Below, in pieces: positions 7,711 to 13,496 of a stretch of DNA of 14,600 bases; position 1 is the stretch's first letter, and the number at the start of each line of letters is the position of its first letter. This DNA comes from Candidatus Altarchaeum sp. (GTDB taxonomy: Archaea; Altiarchaeota; Altiarchaeia; Altiarchaeales; Altiarchaeaceae): contig JAGTWP010000012.1 in the NCBI GenBank assembly GCA_018260755.1, positions 1 through 14,600 on the forward strand. Reading direction: 5' to 3'. Below the pieces are notes generated by a model. That model saw only the letters and a list, made by a program, of their open reading frames with translations. It was not told the DNA's origin and ran no database searches. A program made the translations under genes and the position numbers.

Positions 7711-8107
7711 TAGGTAAAATTTCTTAGATAAGAGTTAAATTTCTTAGATAAGAGTTAAATTTCTTACATAAAATTTAAAAAATTCGCTCATATACTTATT
7801 ATTATTGAACTTTTGTGTTTTGCATTTTTAGTGTATTTGAACTTGGATTGATATTTGAATTTGTGCTTGAATTTTAAAATTTGCAAAACTTCAACAATGT
7901 GTTTGAACTCCATCAGTGAAAATCAACATAAGAGCGAAAAAATTTTAAGAAATTTATTTCTTTTTATTATTTCTCTTCTCTTTTTTTGTTTTTATTATTT
8001 CTCTTATCTTTCCAGCCTTTTCATTATTTCTTATTTTATTTCTAATTTTTTCTGATTTTTTATATTTTTAAATTTTCCATATTTTTAAATTTTACTAATA
8101 TTTTCAA
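7711..8107. other. Intergenic region before pyrG: 20-bp repeats and pyrimidine tract
   Basis: This 397-bp stretch has no convincing gene. At 7721-7760 a 20-bp unit (TTCTTAGATAAGAGTTAAAT) is repeated exactly, with a degraded third copy to 7780. From about 7957 to 8056 the plus strand is almost all T and C, with TTTTTATTATTTCTCTT recurring. The only open frame (7855-8055, TTG start) merely reflects T-rich codons (Phe, Leu, Ser). The pyrG promoter should lie in the last 60 bp, where TATATTTTTAAA-type sequences occur, but none stands out. Confidence 0.6.
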
Positions 8108-10066
8108 ATGAAATATGTCGTTGTTACGGGGGGGGTAATGAGCGGATTGGGAAAAGGTATTGTTTCCTCATCAATCGGAAAAATTTTGAAGAGTTACGGA
8201 CTTACGGTCAGGATGCTCAAAATGGACGGTTATCTTAATGTTGACCCCGGAACCTTAAATCCTTATGAACACGGAGAGGTTTTCGTTTTAGATGACGGGA
8301 CGGAAACTGATCTTGATTTGGGACATTACGAAAGATTTTTAAATTTAAATTTAGACAGGGACTCAAGTGTAACAAACGGCAAAATTTATAAAGAGGTAAT
8401 AGACAATGAAAGGAAAGGTATTTATCTCGGAAAAACAGTGCAGATAATTCCGCATGTTACAAATGTTATAATAGAACATATTAAACAAAAGTATTTGTTT
8501 AGCTGGGATGATGTTTCTAAAAACAATACAGAATTTATAAAATTTTTAAAAGATGATATGAAAATAAACTGGACAGAAAACGCAGCAATCAATAAAAGCG
8601 ATAATAACGAAATTATAAACATCGCAAAAGGAGATAACTCGCTCACATTCAAACAAAACAAAACAGAAAAGAAGGTAACTTTGGAAATTACAGGCAGCAA
8701 GATACATGAAATATATGAATATGAATATATTTTAAAAGAAGAGAATGGCAAGATAAACATATACAAACAAATCAATGAAAACAAAGATAATGAAAACAAA
8801 GATAATGATGTAATTATTATAGAAGTAGGAGGAACTGTAGGAGATATGGAAAACATGGTGTTTCTTGAAGCACTCAGGCAACTTTCAATAAAAGAAAAGG
8901 TGGTCTTTGTGCATCTATCATACATTCCGATTAGCAGCGGAAACGAGCAAAAAACAAAACCGACGCAACACTCCATCAGAAATTTACTCCAGCTTGGAAT
9001 TTATCCAGATATAATTGTCGGAAGATGCGGGACAGACCTTCAGGAAAATACTAAAAATAAAATTTCGCTTTTCGGAGGGGTTGAAAAGGAATGTGTAATT
9101 AGTGACCCGGATGCGGAAATTTACGAACTTCCTTTGTTGTTTGACAGGCAAAATGTGGGAAATATAATAATGAACAGGTTAGATGTTGGAATAAATCAGG
9201 AAGCGGAGAAAAATAAATTTAAGGAATTAAATAAGTGGAAAAATTTGGTTGAAAATTTAAAAAACAAATCAAATTCGGTAAGTATAGGAGTTATAGGGAA
9301 GTATGCTCACCTTGAAGATGCGTATTTAAGCATTAAGGAAGCAGTGAAACATAGTCAGATGAATTTAAATATCCCTGTTAATTTTGAGATTGTTGAAGCA
9401 GAAAGTGAAAATTTAGAGGAAAAATTAAAAAATTTTGACGGAATTATTGTCCCGGGTGGATTCGGGATAAGAGGAATTGAAGGAAAAATCAAAGCGATAA
9501 ATTTTTGCAGAACTAATAAAGTCCCTTTCATGGGAATATGTCTGGGCTTTCAGGCTGCAGTTATAGAATTCGCAAGGAATGTCTGTAATATAGATGATGC
9601 CAATAGCAGTGAGACCGCTCAAAAATGTAAAAATCCTGTTATTGATTTGCTTTTTGAACAAACGAAGATAAGAAACCTGGGAGGAACGATGCGACTGGGT
9701 GCTTATCCCTGCGTTATTAAAGACAACACATTAGCATACGAAATTTATAATACGAATACAATTAAAAGAAGGTATAGACATAGATACGGGGCAAATTTAA
9801 AGTATAAAGAAATTTTGGAAAGAAACGGAATGCTCTTTTCCGGAACATCACCTGATGGAAAATTGATGGAAATTTTAGAGTTACGCAGGGAAGTGCATCC
9901 GTTCTTTGTTGCTTCACAATATCATCCTGAATTTTCTTCACGACCGGAAAAACCTGAGGAATTGTTTATGGGACTTGTAAAAGCAGCTTTGGAAAAGAAA
10001 TATGGAAAAAGGTATAAAAAAATTGTAACTATTCAGAGGGTACAAAATTTTACTGAAAATTTATAA
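8108..10066 (+). CDS. pyrG: CTP synthase with ~100-aa insertion
   Basis: PyrG aminates UTP to CTP using ATP and glutamine. The N-terminal synthetase domain (1 to about 370) has the P-loop GGVMSGLGKGIVSSS (8-22, K16), KMDGYLNVDPGTLNPYEHGE (38-57), GKTVQIIPHVTN (108-119) and EVGGTVGD (239-246). The C-terminal class I glutaminase domain (about 388-630) has GGFGIRG (450-456), nucleophile C478 in GICLGFQ, and H606/E608 in SQYHPEF. All essential residues are present. At 652 aa it is about 100 longer than usual. The excess is one in-frame block, residues about 133-233, between the ITN helix and the EVGGTVGD strand, where E. coli has a short loop. The block is not intein-like. The ATG follows TTTTCAA without a Shine-Dalgarno sequence. 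A G8 run (8128-8135) encodes part of the P-loop. Confidence 0.95.
   Translation: MKYVVVTGGVMSGLGKGIVSSSIGKILKSYGLTVRMLKMDGYLNVDPGTLNPYEHGEVFVLDDGTETDLDLGHYERFLNLNLDRDSSVTNGKIYKEVIDNERKGIYLGKTVQIIPHVTNVIIEHIKQKYLFSWDDVSKNNTEFIKFLKDDMKINWTENAAINKSDNNEIINIAKGDNSLTFKQNKTEKKVTLEITGSKIHEIYEYEYILKEENGKINIYKQINENKDNENKDNDVIIIEVGGTVGDMENMVFLEALRQLSIKEKVVFVHLSYIPISSGNEQKTKPTQHSIRNLLQLGIYPDIIVGRCGTDLQENTKNKISLFGGVEKECVISDPDAEIYELPLLFDRQNVGNIIMNRLDVGINQEAEKNKFKELNKWKNLVENLKNKSNSVSIGVIGKYAHLEDAYLSIKEAVKHSQMNLNIPVNFEIVEAESENLEEKLKNFDGIIVPGGFGIRGIEGKIKAINFCRTNKVPFMGICLGFQAAVIEFARNVCNIDDANSSETAQKCKNPVIDLLFEQTKIRNLGGTMRLGAYPCVIKDNTLAYEIYNTNTIKRRYRHRYGANLKYKEILERNGMLFSGTSPDGKLMEILELRREVHPFFVASQYHPEFSSRPEKPEELFMGLVKAALEKKYGKRYKKIVTIQRVQNFTENL
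8504..8806 (+). other. Inserted segment within pyrG (residues ~133-233)
   Basis: Boundaries come from counting: E. coli PyrG has about 14 residues between the Asn of HITN and the Asp that begins the DVVLVEIGGTVGD strand, while here there are about 115. The segment is Asn/Lys/Glu-rich. It appears to hold an N-terminal helical part (NNTEFIKFLKDD), then alternating strands (NSLTFKQN, KKVTLEIT, YEYILKEENGKINIYK), and ends in a low-complexity NENKDNENKDN. It lacks the Cys/Ser start and His-Asn end of an intein. I do not recognise the fold. Confidence 0.7.
8774..8803 (+). repeat. 15-bp in-frame tandem duplication in pyrG
   Basis: AATGAAAACAAAGAT is repeated exactly twice, encoding the NENKD-NENKD linker at the C-terminal edge of the inserted segment. 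The unit is a multiple of three, so the frame is kept. It looks like a recent slippage event in a flexible linker. Confidence 0.85.
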
Positions 10067-10082
10067 ATAAAGTTTCAATCTT

Positions 10083-10104
10083 AAAAATATTTCAAAATAT
10101 TTTT
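10083..10104 (+). terminator. Candidate pyrG terminator
   Basis: A hairpin (AAAAATATT / AATATTTTT, loop TCAA) starts 17 bp past the pyrG stop, and its 3' arm runs into a T6 tract (10100-10105). The T tract alone could terminate archaeal RNA polymerase. Confidence 0.45.
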
Positions 10105-10115
10105 TAATGCCTGCG

Positions 10116-10137
10116 ATTTTCAAACTTGTTTGAAAAT
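10116..10137. repeat. Perfect 10-bp hairpin
   Basis: ATTTTCAAAC and GTTTGAAAAT flank a 2-base TT loop. It directly precedes the first ACGAACGAAGTGAGCGT copy. Confidence 0.7.
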
Positions 10138-10138
10138 G

Positions 10139-10224
10139 CACGAACGAAGTGAGCGTAAAATTTCAAAAAATACAATTTTAAAATCTCAAAGATTTTAAAA
10201 TACACGAACGAAGTGAGCGTAAAA
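10139..10224. repeat. Direct repeat ACGAACGAAGTGAGCGT, two copies
   Basis: A 22-bp word, C-ACGAACGAAGTGAGCGT-AAAA, is identical at 10139-10160 and 10203-10224. Each copy directly follows a strong hairpin (10116-10137 and 10175-10201), so the repeating unit is really hairpin plus GC-richer tail. The tail is notable in such AT-rich DNA. Related GAACGAAGTGAGC-type words are common extragenic motifs in archaea, but I cannot name a family or function. Confidence 0.8.
10175..10201. repeat. Perfect 12-bp hairpin
   Basis: ATTTTAAAATCT and AGATTTTAAAAT flank a CAA loop. Together with 46-72 this is one of the two longest perfect stems I found in the window. It precedes the second ACGAACGAAGTGAGCGT copy. 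Confidence 0.7.
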
Positions 10225-10283
10225 ATCAAAAAATTTACTCGTAATTTTTTGGGTGGCTGAATAGTTACAAAAAATTTAGTAAT
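10225..10283 (+). repeat. Hairpin + GAATAGTTACAAA unit, copy 2
   Basis: The unit is an imperfect hairpin (CAAAAAATTTAC / GTAATTTTTTG, 10227-10251), then GGTG, then GCTGAATAGTTACAAAA (10256-10272), then an AT-rich tail. It aligns along most of its length with 10373-10428, including the flanks of the hairpin, so the conserved unit is about 55-60 bp rather than only the 13-base core. Confidence 0.65.
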
Positions 10284-10299
10284 TATTCGGAGAGTATAA

Positions 10300-10356
10300 A
10301 AATTTCACCTCAATATATTCAAATATTTCAACTTCGTTGAAATACCTGTGAAATTT
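10300..10356. repeat. Nested two-tier hairpin
   Basis: An outer 9-bp stem (AAATTTCAC 10300-10308 with GTGAAATTT 10348-10356) encloses an inner 9-bp stem (TATTTCAAC / GTTGAAATA, loop TTC, 10324-10344). The design could extrude as a structured single strand or fold as RNA. It lies between copies 2 and 3 of the GAATAGTTAC unit. Confidence 0.55.
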
Positions 10357-10372
10357 CAAAAATTTAAAAAAA

Positions 10373-10428
10373 TCAAAAATTTACCTGATTTTTGGTTGCT
10401 GAATAGTTACAAAATTTATTAATTCTAT
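10373..10428 (+). repeat. Hairpin + GAATAGTTACAAA unit, copy 3
   Basis: The hairpin CAAAAAT / ATTTTTG is followed by GTT and GCTGAATAGTTACAAAA (10398-10414), identical to copy 2 over 17 bases. The spacing between the two cores is 142 bp. The downstream tails (AAATTTAGTAATTA versus TTTATTAATT) are also similar. Confidence 0.65.
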
Positions 10429-10499
10429 TGGCTTTTATATTAAAATTCATGATAAGTTCGTTTCGCGCTCAGATATGCCCATCCTTGGAGAGAACTATT

Positions 10500-11504
10500 T
10501 TAATCACCAATTCCGTTGGCAGTAACCTCAAATACACATTCTCCTTCCGGCAGACACGGCGAATCAACAAGTCGTGCAATTCTTTTATTCCCTTTACTCT
10601 TTCGCAAATATACCCTGTATGTTGATAAATGTCCAACAATATTTCCTCCGATTGGAGTTGTCGGGTCTCCAAACATCATTCCGGGATTTGACATCACCTG
10701 GTTTGTAACAATTACTGCAATATTGTGCATATCAGCAAGATCTCTTTGCAAGGAATGCAGATGTCTGTTTAATTTTTGCTGCCTCGGTGCCAATTCCCCC
10801 CTTCCGCTATATTCGGACCTGAAATGTGAAGTTAATGAATCAACAACAACTAATCGCACATTCCTCTCTTCTGCAATTTCTCCTGCTTTTTCTGCGAGTA
10901 GCATTTGATGGTCGGAATTGTACGCTCTTGCCACCATTATATTTTTAAGAACTTCTTTAGGGTCTAAATTTTTTGCCGCCGCCATTTGCATTATTCTTTC
11001 GGGCCTGAATGTGCCTTCTGTATCTATATAAACAGCGGTTCCGTTTAAGCCGCCTTTTTCCACAGGCAACTGGACATTTACTGCCGACTGTAAGCCAATT
11101 TGTGTTTTCCCGGAACCGAATTGTCCATAAAATTCTGTAATTGACCCTGTTTCTATACCTCCCCCGAGCAAATTATCTAATTCTTTACTTCCGGTTAGCA
11201 CTCTCCCAACTGCCTTTCTCTTTTCCATATATTCAAGACCAGTCTCAAATCCCATCTTTAAACTCTCTCTTGCGGCATTAATTATTTTTTCAGCAGATGT
11301 GTCTGTAAGTCCCGCATCTTTAAGTTCTCCTATTGATGCAACTGCAATTGACTCTACTGTCTGAAAGCCCATTTCTCTTAATTTTTCAGCTGTGGCAGGT
11401 CCGACACCCGGAAGGTCTTCAATAGATGATGTTTTAGCTTGCACTTTTTCTTCGTTCTTTTCCTGTTTTTCTGCGCTTTTATCTTCTTTTGGTTTTTCTT
11501 TCAT
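10500..11504 (-). CDS. radA: RadA recombinase
   Basis: RadA is the archaeal RecA/Rad51 homologue. It forms ATP-dependent filaments on single-stranded DNA and catalyses strand exchange in recombination and fork repair. The 334-aa length is normal. A Lys/Glu-rich tail (1-25) precedes the helix-hairpin-helix domain (about 28-80, [17 protein letters not shown]). The oligomerisation segment [12 protein letters not shown] has Phe-x-x-Gly, as in some methanogen RadA proteins. Walker A is GQFGSGKT (127-134) and Walker B LVVVD (218-222). The DNA-binding loop region is [21 protein letters not shown] (268-288), and the protein ends [10 protein letters not shown]. This fits recombinase RadA, not RadB. 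It converges on pyrG, and a duplicated TATA box lies upstream of its ATG. Confidence 0.97.
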   Translation of the reverse strand: MKEKPKEDKSAEKQEKNEEKVQAKTSSIEDLPGVGPATAEKLREMGFQTVESIAVASIGELKDAGLTDTSAEKIINAARESLKMGFETGLEYMEKRKAVGRVLTGSKELDNLLGGGIETGSITEFYGQFGSGKTQIGLQSAVNVQLPVEKGGLNGTAVYIDTEGTFRPERIMQMAAAKNLDPKEVLKNIMVARAYNSDHQMLLAEKAGEIAEERNVRLVVVDSLTSHFRSEYSGRGELAPRQQKLNRHLHSLQRDLADMHNIAVIVTNQVMSNPGMMFGDPTTPIGGNIVGHLSTYRVYLRKSKGNKRIARLVDSPCLPEGECVFEVTANGIGD

Positions 11505-11525
11505 TTTAAAAAATTTATTTTAATA

Positions 11526-11553
11526 AAACTATTTATAAAAAACTATTTATAAA
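11526..11553 (-). promoter_or_regulatory. Duplicated TATA box upstream of radA
   Basis: A 14-bp tandem duplication creates two identical TTTATAAA boxes (11532-11539 and 11546-11553), read as TTTATAAATAG on the minus strand. The proximal box is centred about 31 bp from the ATG, giving a near-leaderless transcript; the distal one would add about 14 nt. Confidence 0.55.
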
Positions 11554-11646
11554 TTAAATTTTATGAAATTAATTAAATTTTAGTAAATTTAGTAAATACC
11601 GGATTTTAATTAAATTTTTACATGGATTATTAATTTTATATTCCGA

Positions 11647-11656
11647 ATAAATATAG
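11647..11656 (+). promoter_or_regulatory. TATA box of tRNA-Thr
   Basis: AATAAATATA is centred about 29 bp before the first tRNA base, the usual archaeal TATA distance. The preceding CCGA could be part of a BRE. Confidence 0.5.
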
Positions 11657-11680
11657 ACTTTTGAAATCATACCACTTGAT

Positions 11681-11752
11681 GCCTCAGTAGCTCAGTGGTA
11701 GAGCGTTCGCTTGGTAAGCGAAAGGTCACGAGTCCAATTCTCGTCTGGGGCT
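11681..11752 (+). tRNA. tRNA-Thr (anticodon GGT)
   Basis: The sequence folds as a cloverleaf of 72 nt. The acceptor stem is GCCTCAG / CTGGGGC with one U-G pair, and the D stem is GCTC / GAGC with GG in the loop. The anticodon stem is TTCGC / GCGAA with loop TTGGTAA and anticodon GGT at 11713-11715 (reads ACC/ACU). The T stem is ACGAG / CTCGT. Discriminator base U73 is expected for archaeal tRNA-Thr. CCA is not encoded, and there is no intron. The oddity is the T loop, TCCAATT: position 55, almost always U (pseudouridine pairing with G18), is C. Confidence 0.93.
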
Positions 11753-11772
11753 TTAATTTTATGAGACCAAAT

Positions 11773-11798
11773 TTTATAATATTGACACATATTGACAG
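11773..11798 (+). promoter_or_regulatory. TATA box and 10-bp duplication upstream of the IMPase gene
   Basis: TTTATAAT (11773-11780) is centred about 25 bp from the ATG. It is followed by ATATTGACAC-ATATTGACAG (11779-11798), a nearly exact 10-bp tandem duplication that abuts the start region. The gap to the tRNA is only 49 bp, so read-through from the tRNA promoter is also possible. Confidence 0.4.
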
Positions 11799-11801
11799 AA
11801 A

Positions 11802-12626
11802 ATGTATGAAGGCATTTTAAATTTATTTAAAAATACAGGAACAAAAATTTCCGAAAGTGTCGGTAAAATTTACGGCACTGATGAAGCATCTGAAATTATT
11901 GGAAACGGTGCCGGAGGAGACAAAACAAAAAAAATAGATAAGATTGCAGAGAATATTGTAATCAGTGAAATTTCTAAAAGTTACGATGATTTTTGTCTGA
12001 TATCAGAAGAACTCGGAATTAAATTTTTCGGAAAGGCAACAGAGGATAATTGCACTCAATTTTTCTTTGTGGATCCGATAGACGGCTCAAATAACGCAAC
12101 CCGTGGAATTCCCATGTTTGCCACATCTTTGGCATTTTCAACATCACAATACATTGATGATATAAAAGTCGGATATGTTAAAAATATATTCGGAGAAGAG
12201 TATTATGCGAGCAAAGGAAAAGGAACTTATAAATCGTATAAAATCAATAATGAATCTTACAAACATCAGAAAATTTTAATGAATTCAAATGACGATAATA
12301 TTAAATTTTTAGGAGTTGAATTTACACCTTACGGAAAAAATTTAGACGAAATTTCAAAAATTATGCAACTTGCGAAACATTACAGAACTGTCGGAAGTAT
12401 TGCTCTCGGATTATGTTATGTAGCAAGCAACGCATTAGATGCATACATTGATTTAAGACCTCCGAGAATTCTGGATTTAACTGCTGCAAAACTCGTAATT
12501 GAAGAAGCAGGAGGACTATGTTTTTTAGGCAAAGAAAATCTAAGAGTGGATACAACAACCAAGACAAATTTAATTGCAGGAAACAGAAATATCGTTGAAA
12601 AGATAAGAAAAATTCTGGAAATTTAA
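11802..12626 (+). CDS. Inositol-monophosphatase-family phosphatase (IMPase/FBPase)
   Basis: This Mg2+-dependent sugar-phosphate phosphatase has 274 aa. In archaea, family members hydrolyse inositol-1-phosphate (for inositol lipids or solutes) and often fructose-1,6-bisphosphate. Key elements are GGDKTKKID (38-46, metal/substrate loop), ISEE (67-70, with a catalytic Glu), VDPIDGSNNATRG (90-102, metal ligands D91 and D94), and ILDLTAAKLVIEEAGG (223-238, ligand D225). The set is complete, so the enzyme should be active. Sequence does not separate IMPase from FBPase. The first ATG is accepted because the first helix begins at once and a TATA box lies about 25 bp upstream. The last two codons and stop fall inside a 35-bp tandem duplication. 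Confidence 0.9.
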   Translation: MYEGILNLFKNTGTKISESVGKIYGTDEASEIIGNGAGGDKTKKIDKIAENIVISEISKSYDDFCLISEELGIKFFGKATEDNCTQFFFVDPIDGSNNATRGIPMFATSLAFSTSQYIDDIKVGYVKNIFGEEYYASKGKGTYKSYKINNESYKHQKILMNSNDDNIKFLGVEFTPYGKNLDEISKIMQLAKHYRTVGSIALGLCYVASNALDAYIDLRPPRILDLTAAKLVIEEAGGLCFLGKENLRVDTTTKTNLIAGNRNIVEKIRKILEI

Positions 12627-12697
12627 TTTTAATGCTTTAAATGAGACGAATGAAAATTTAATTTTAATGCTTTAAATGAGACGAATGAAAATTTAAT
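12619..12697. repeat. 35-bp tandem duplication spanning the IMPase stop codon
   Basis: The unit at 12619-12653 is repeated at 12654-12688, with nine bases of a third copy. The core ATGCTTTAAATGAGACGAAT is identical in both. The first copy includes the final codons and TAA of the upstream gene. The second occupies the promoter region of the PHP gene, so the duplication may have doubled that gene's promoter (CTTTAAAT about 30 bp before the ATG). Confidence 0.9.
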
Positions 12698-12703
12698 AAC
12701 AAA

Positions 12704-13390
12704 ATGAAAAGATACGAATTACATTCGCACACAGATTTTAGCGACGGAAAATCAAGCATAGAAGAAATGATTAACATGGCGAGAGAAATGAATTCGGCAA
12801 TCGCAATAACGGATCATTTCATCGGAGATGAATTTTTCATCAACAAAATTTTACATCCGAACATGTCTTCATTAGATAGTTTTTTAAATAGGAGGAAGAA
12901 ATTTAGAGAAAAATTTAAAATTTCCGATGATGTTATATTCGGAATTGAAATAACAAGGATAAATCCAAAAAGAATACCTGAAATAGCAAAGGCAGCAAAA
13001 AAACTTGATTTTATTGTTTTGGTTCACGGTGAAACAAGTAGTGATAAGGTTCCTGCGGGAACAAATACTGCGGCGTTGAATTGCGAATATGTTGATGTCT
13101 TGGCACATCCGGGGCATTTAAGTGAAGAAGAGGCATTAAAAGCGAAAGAAAATAAAATTTTTATTGAAATTACCGCAAGAAAAATGCACAAATCGGAAAA
13201 TCCTGAAATTGCAAAAATTTGTAAAAAATTTAATTTGGAAATGGTAATAGATACTGATGCCCACTCCGCAGGCGAACTTATTGATTATAGAAGTGCTAAA
13301 AAGACAGGGTCGGATGCCGGATTAAGCGAGGATGAAGTATGGAAGACAAATGAAAATGCAAAAGAAATTTTTAAGAAATATTTAATATAA
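12704..13390 (+). CDS. PHP-domain metal-dependent phosphoesterase
   Basis: This is a 228-aa, single-domain member of the polymerase and histidinol phosphatase (PHP) family. The nine usual metal-site positions are filled: H7 and H9 (ELHSHT), D14 (DFSDG), H38 (AITDH), E82 (FGIEIT), H108 (LVHGET), H135 (LAHPGH), D185 and H187 (IDTDAHS). That implies a trinuclear metal site and real hydrolase activity. The HGET plus 'EITARK' pattern fits archaeal proteins annotated as histidinol-phosphatase-like. Without his genes nearby I would not assign that reaction. It is not the RNase P Rpp30 subunit. It lies 77 bp after the IMPase gene, possibly co-transcribed. Confidence 0.88.
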   Translation: MKRYELHSHTDFSDGKSSIEEMINMAREMNSAIAITDHFIGDEFFINKILHPNMSSLDSFLNRRKKFREKFKISDDVIFGIEITRINPKRIPEIAKAAKKLDFIVLVHGETSSDKVPAGTNTAALNCEYVDVLAHPGHLSEEEALKAKENKIFIEITARKMHKSENPEIAKICKKFNLEMVIDTDAHSAGELIDYRSAKKTGSDAGLSEDEVWKTNENAKEIFKKYLI

Positions 13391-13395
13391 CAAAA

Positions 13396-13410
13396 ACATA
13401 ATTGTTATGT
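13396..13410 (+). terminator. Small hairpin after the PHP gene
   Basis: ACATAA / TTATGT flank a TTG loop five bases after the stop codon. The stem is short (6 bp) and followed only by mixed AT sequence, so this is weak. Confidence 0.25.
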
Positions 13411-13429
13411 CTATAATTTACTAAAATCA

Positions 13430-13465
13430 CTAAATTTGTTGAACTAAATTTGTTGAACTAAATTT
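13430..13465. repeat. 14-bp tandem repeat before the uL14 gene
   Basis: CTAAATTTGTTGAA is repeated exactly at 13430-13443 and 13444-13457, with CTAAATTT of a third copy. It abuts the uL14 TATA box. Confidence 0.85.
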
Positions 13466-13470
13466 ATAAA
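13463..13470 (+). promoter_or_regulatory. TATA box of the uL14 gene
   Basis: TTTATAAA is centred about 31 bp upstream of the ATG at 13497, the same octamer and nearly the same distance as for radA and gdhA. Confidence 0.55.
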
Positions 13471-13496
13471 ATTATAAAAATTAAAATTAATATAAA

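Larger units (their letters stand above)
10067..10499. other. Convergent intergenic region rich in hairpins and repeats
   Basis: This 433-bp region lies between the 3' ends of pyrG and radA and holds no credible gene. It contains at least six hairpins: 10083-10104, 10116-10137, 10175-10201, 10227-10251, the nested 10300-10356 structure, and 10373-10393. It also has two copies of ACGAACGAAGTGAGCGT and two copies of a unit ending GCTGAATAGTTACAAAA. Positions 10440-10499 are somewhat richer in G+C but give only short open frames that match nothing I recognise. Confidence 0.65.

Noticed and set aside
7791-7939. Inverted pair TTCGCTC / GAGCGAA about 140 bp apart
   Set aside because: A seven-base match at that distance is expected by chance and has no flanking support.
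7855-8055. Small hydrophobic open frame upstream of pyrG
   Set aside because: It starts with TTG, and its Phe/Leu/Ser content follows directly from the pyrimidine-rich strand; no promoter spacing or familiar motif supports it.
8504-8806. Intein in PyrG
   Set aside because: The block is only about 100 residues, lacks Cys/Ser at its start and His-Asn plus Cys/Ser/Thr at its end, and shows no splicing motifs.
8422-8976. Long antisense open frame opposite pyrG
   Set aside because: Its Ser/Ile/Phe-rich translation is the complement of an A-rich coding strand, and the pyrG motifs on the plus strand are unambiguous.
10116-10428. CRISPR array
   Set aside because: Only two or three repeat copies of two different types with irregular spacing, dominated by hairpins, and no cas genes nearby.
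10225-10428. Complete IS200/IS605 insertion sequence
   Set aside because: No transposase or TnpB reading frame exists in the window; only the hairpin-plus-TTAC arrangement is suggestive.
10440-10499. GC-richer stretch after the radA stop as a gene remnant
   Set aside because: All frames give under 20 codons before a stop and none matches a family I recognise.
10469-10672. Open frame overlapping the radA 3' end in another frame
   Set aside because: It overlaps conserved RadA sequence and resembles nothing; the in-frame RadA C-terminus at 10500 is normal.
12704-13390. RNase P protein subunit Rpp30
   Set aside because: The protein has a complete PHP metal site with HGET and IDTDAHS motifs, as expected for an active phosphoesterase; Rpp30 lacks most of these residues.
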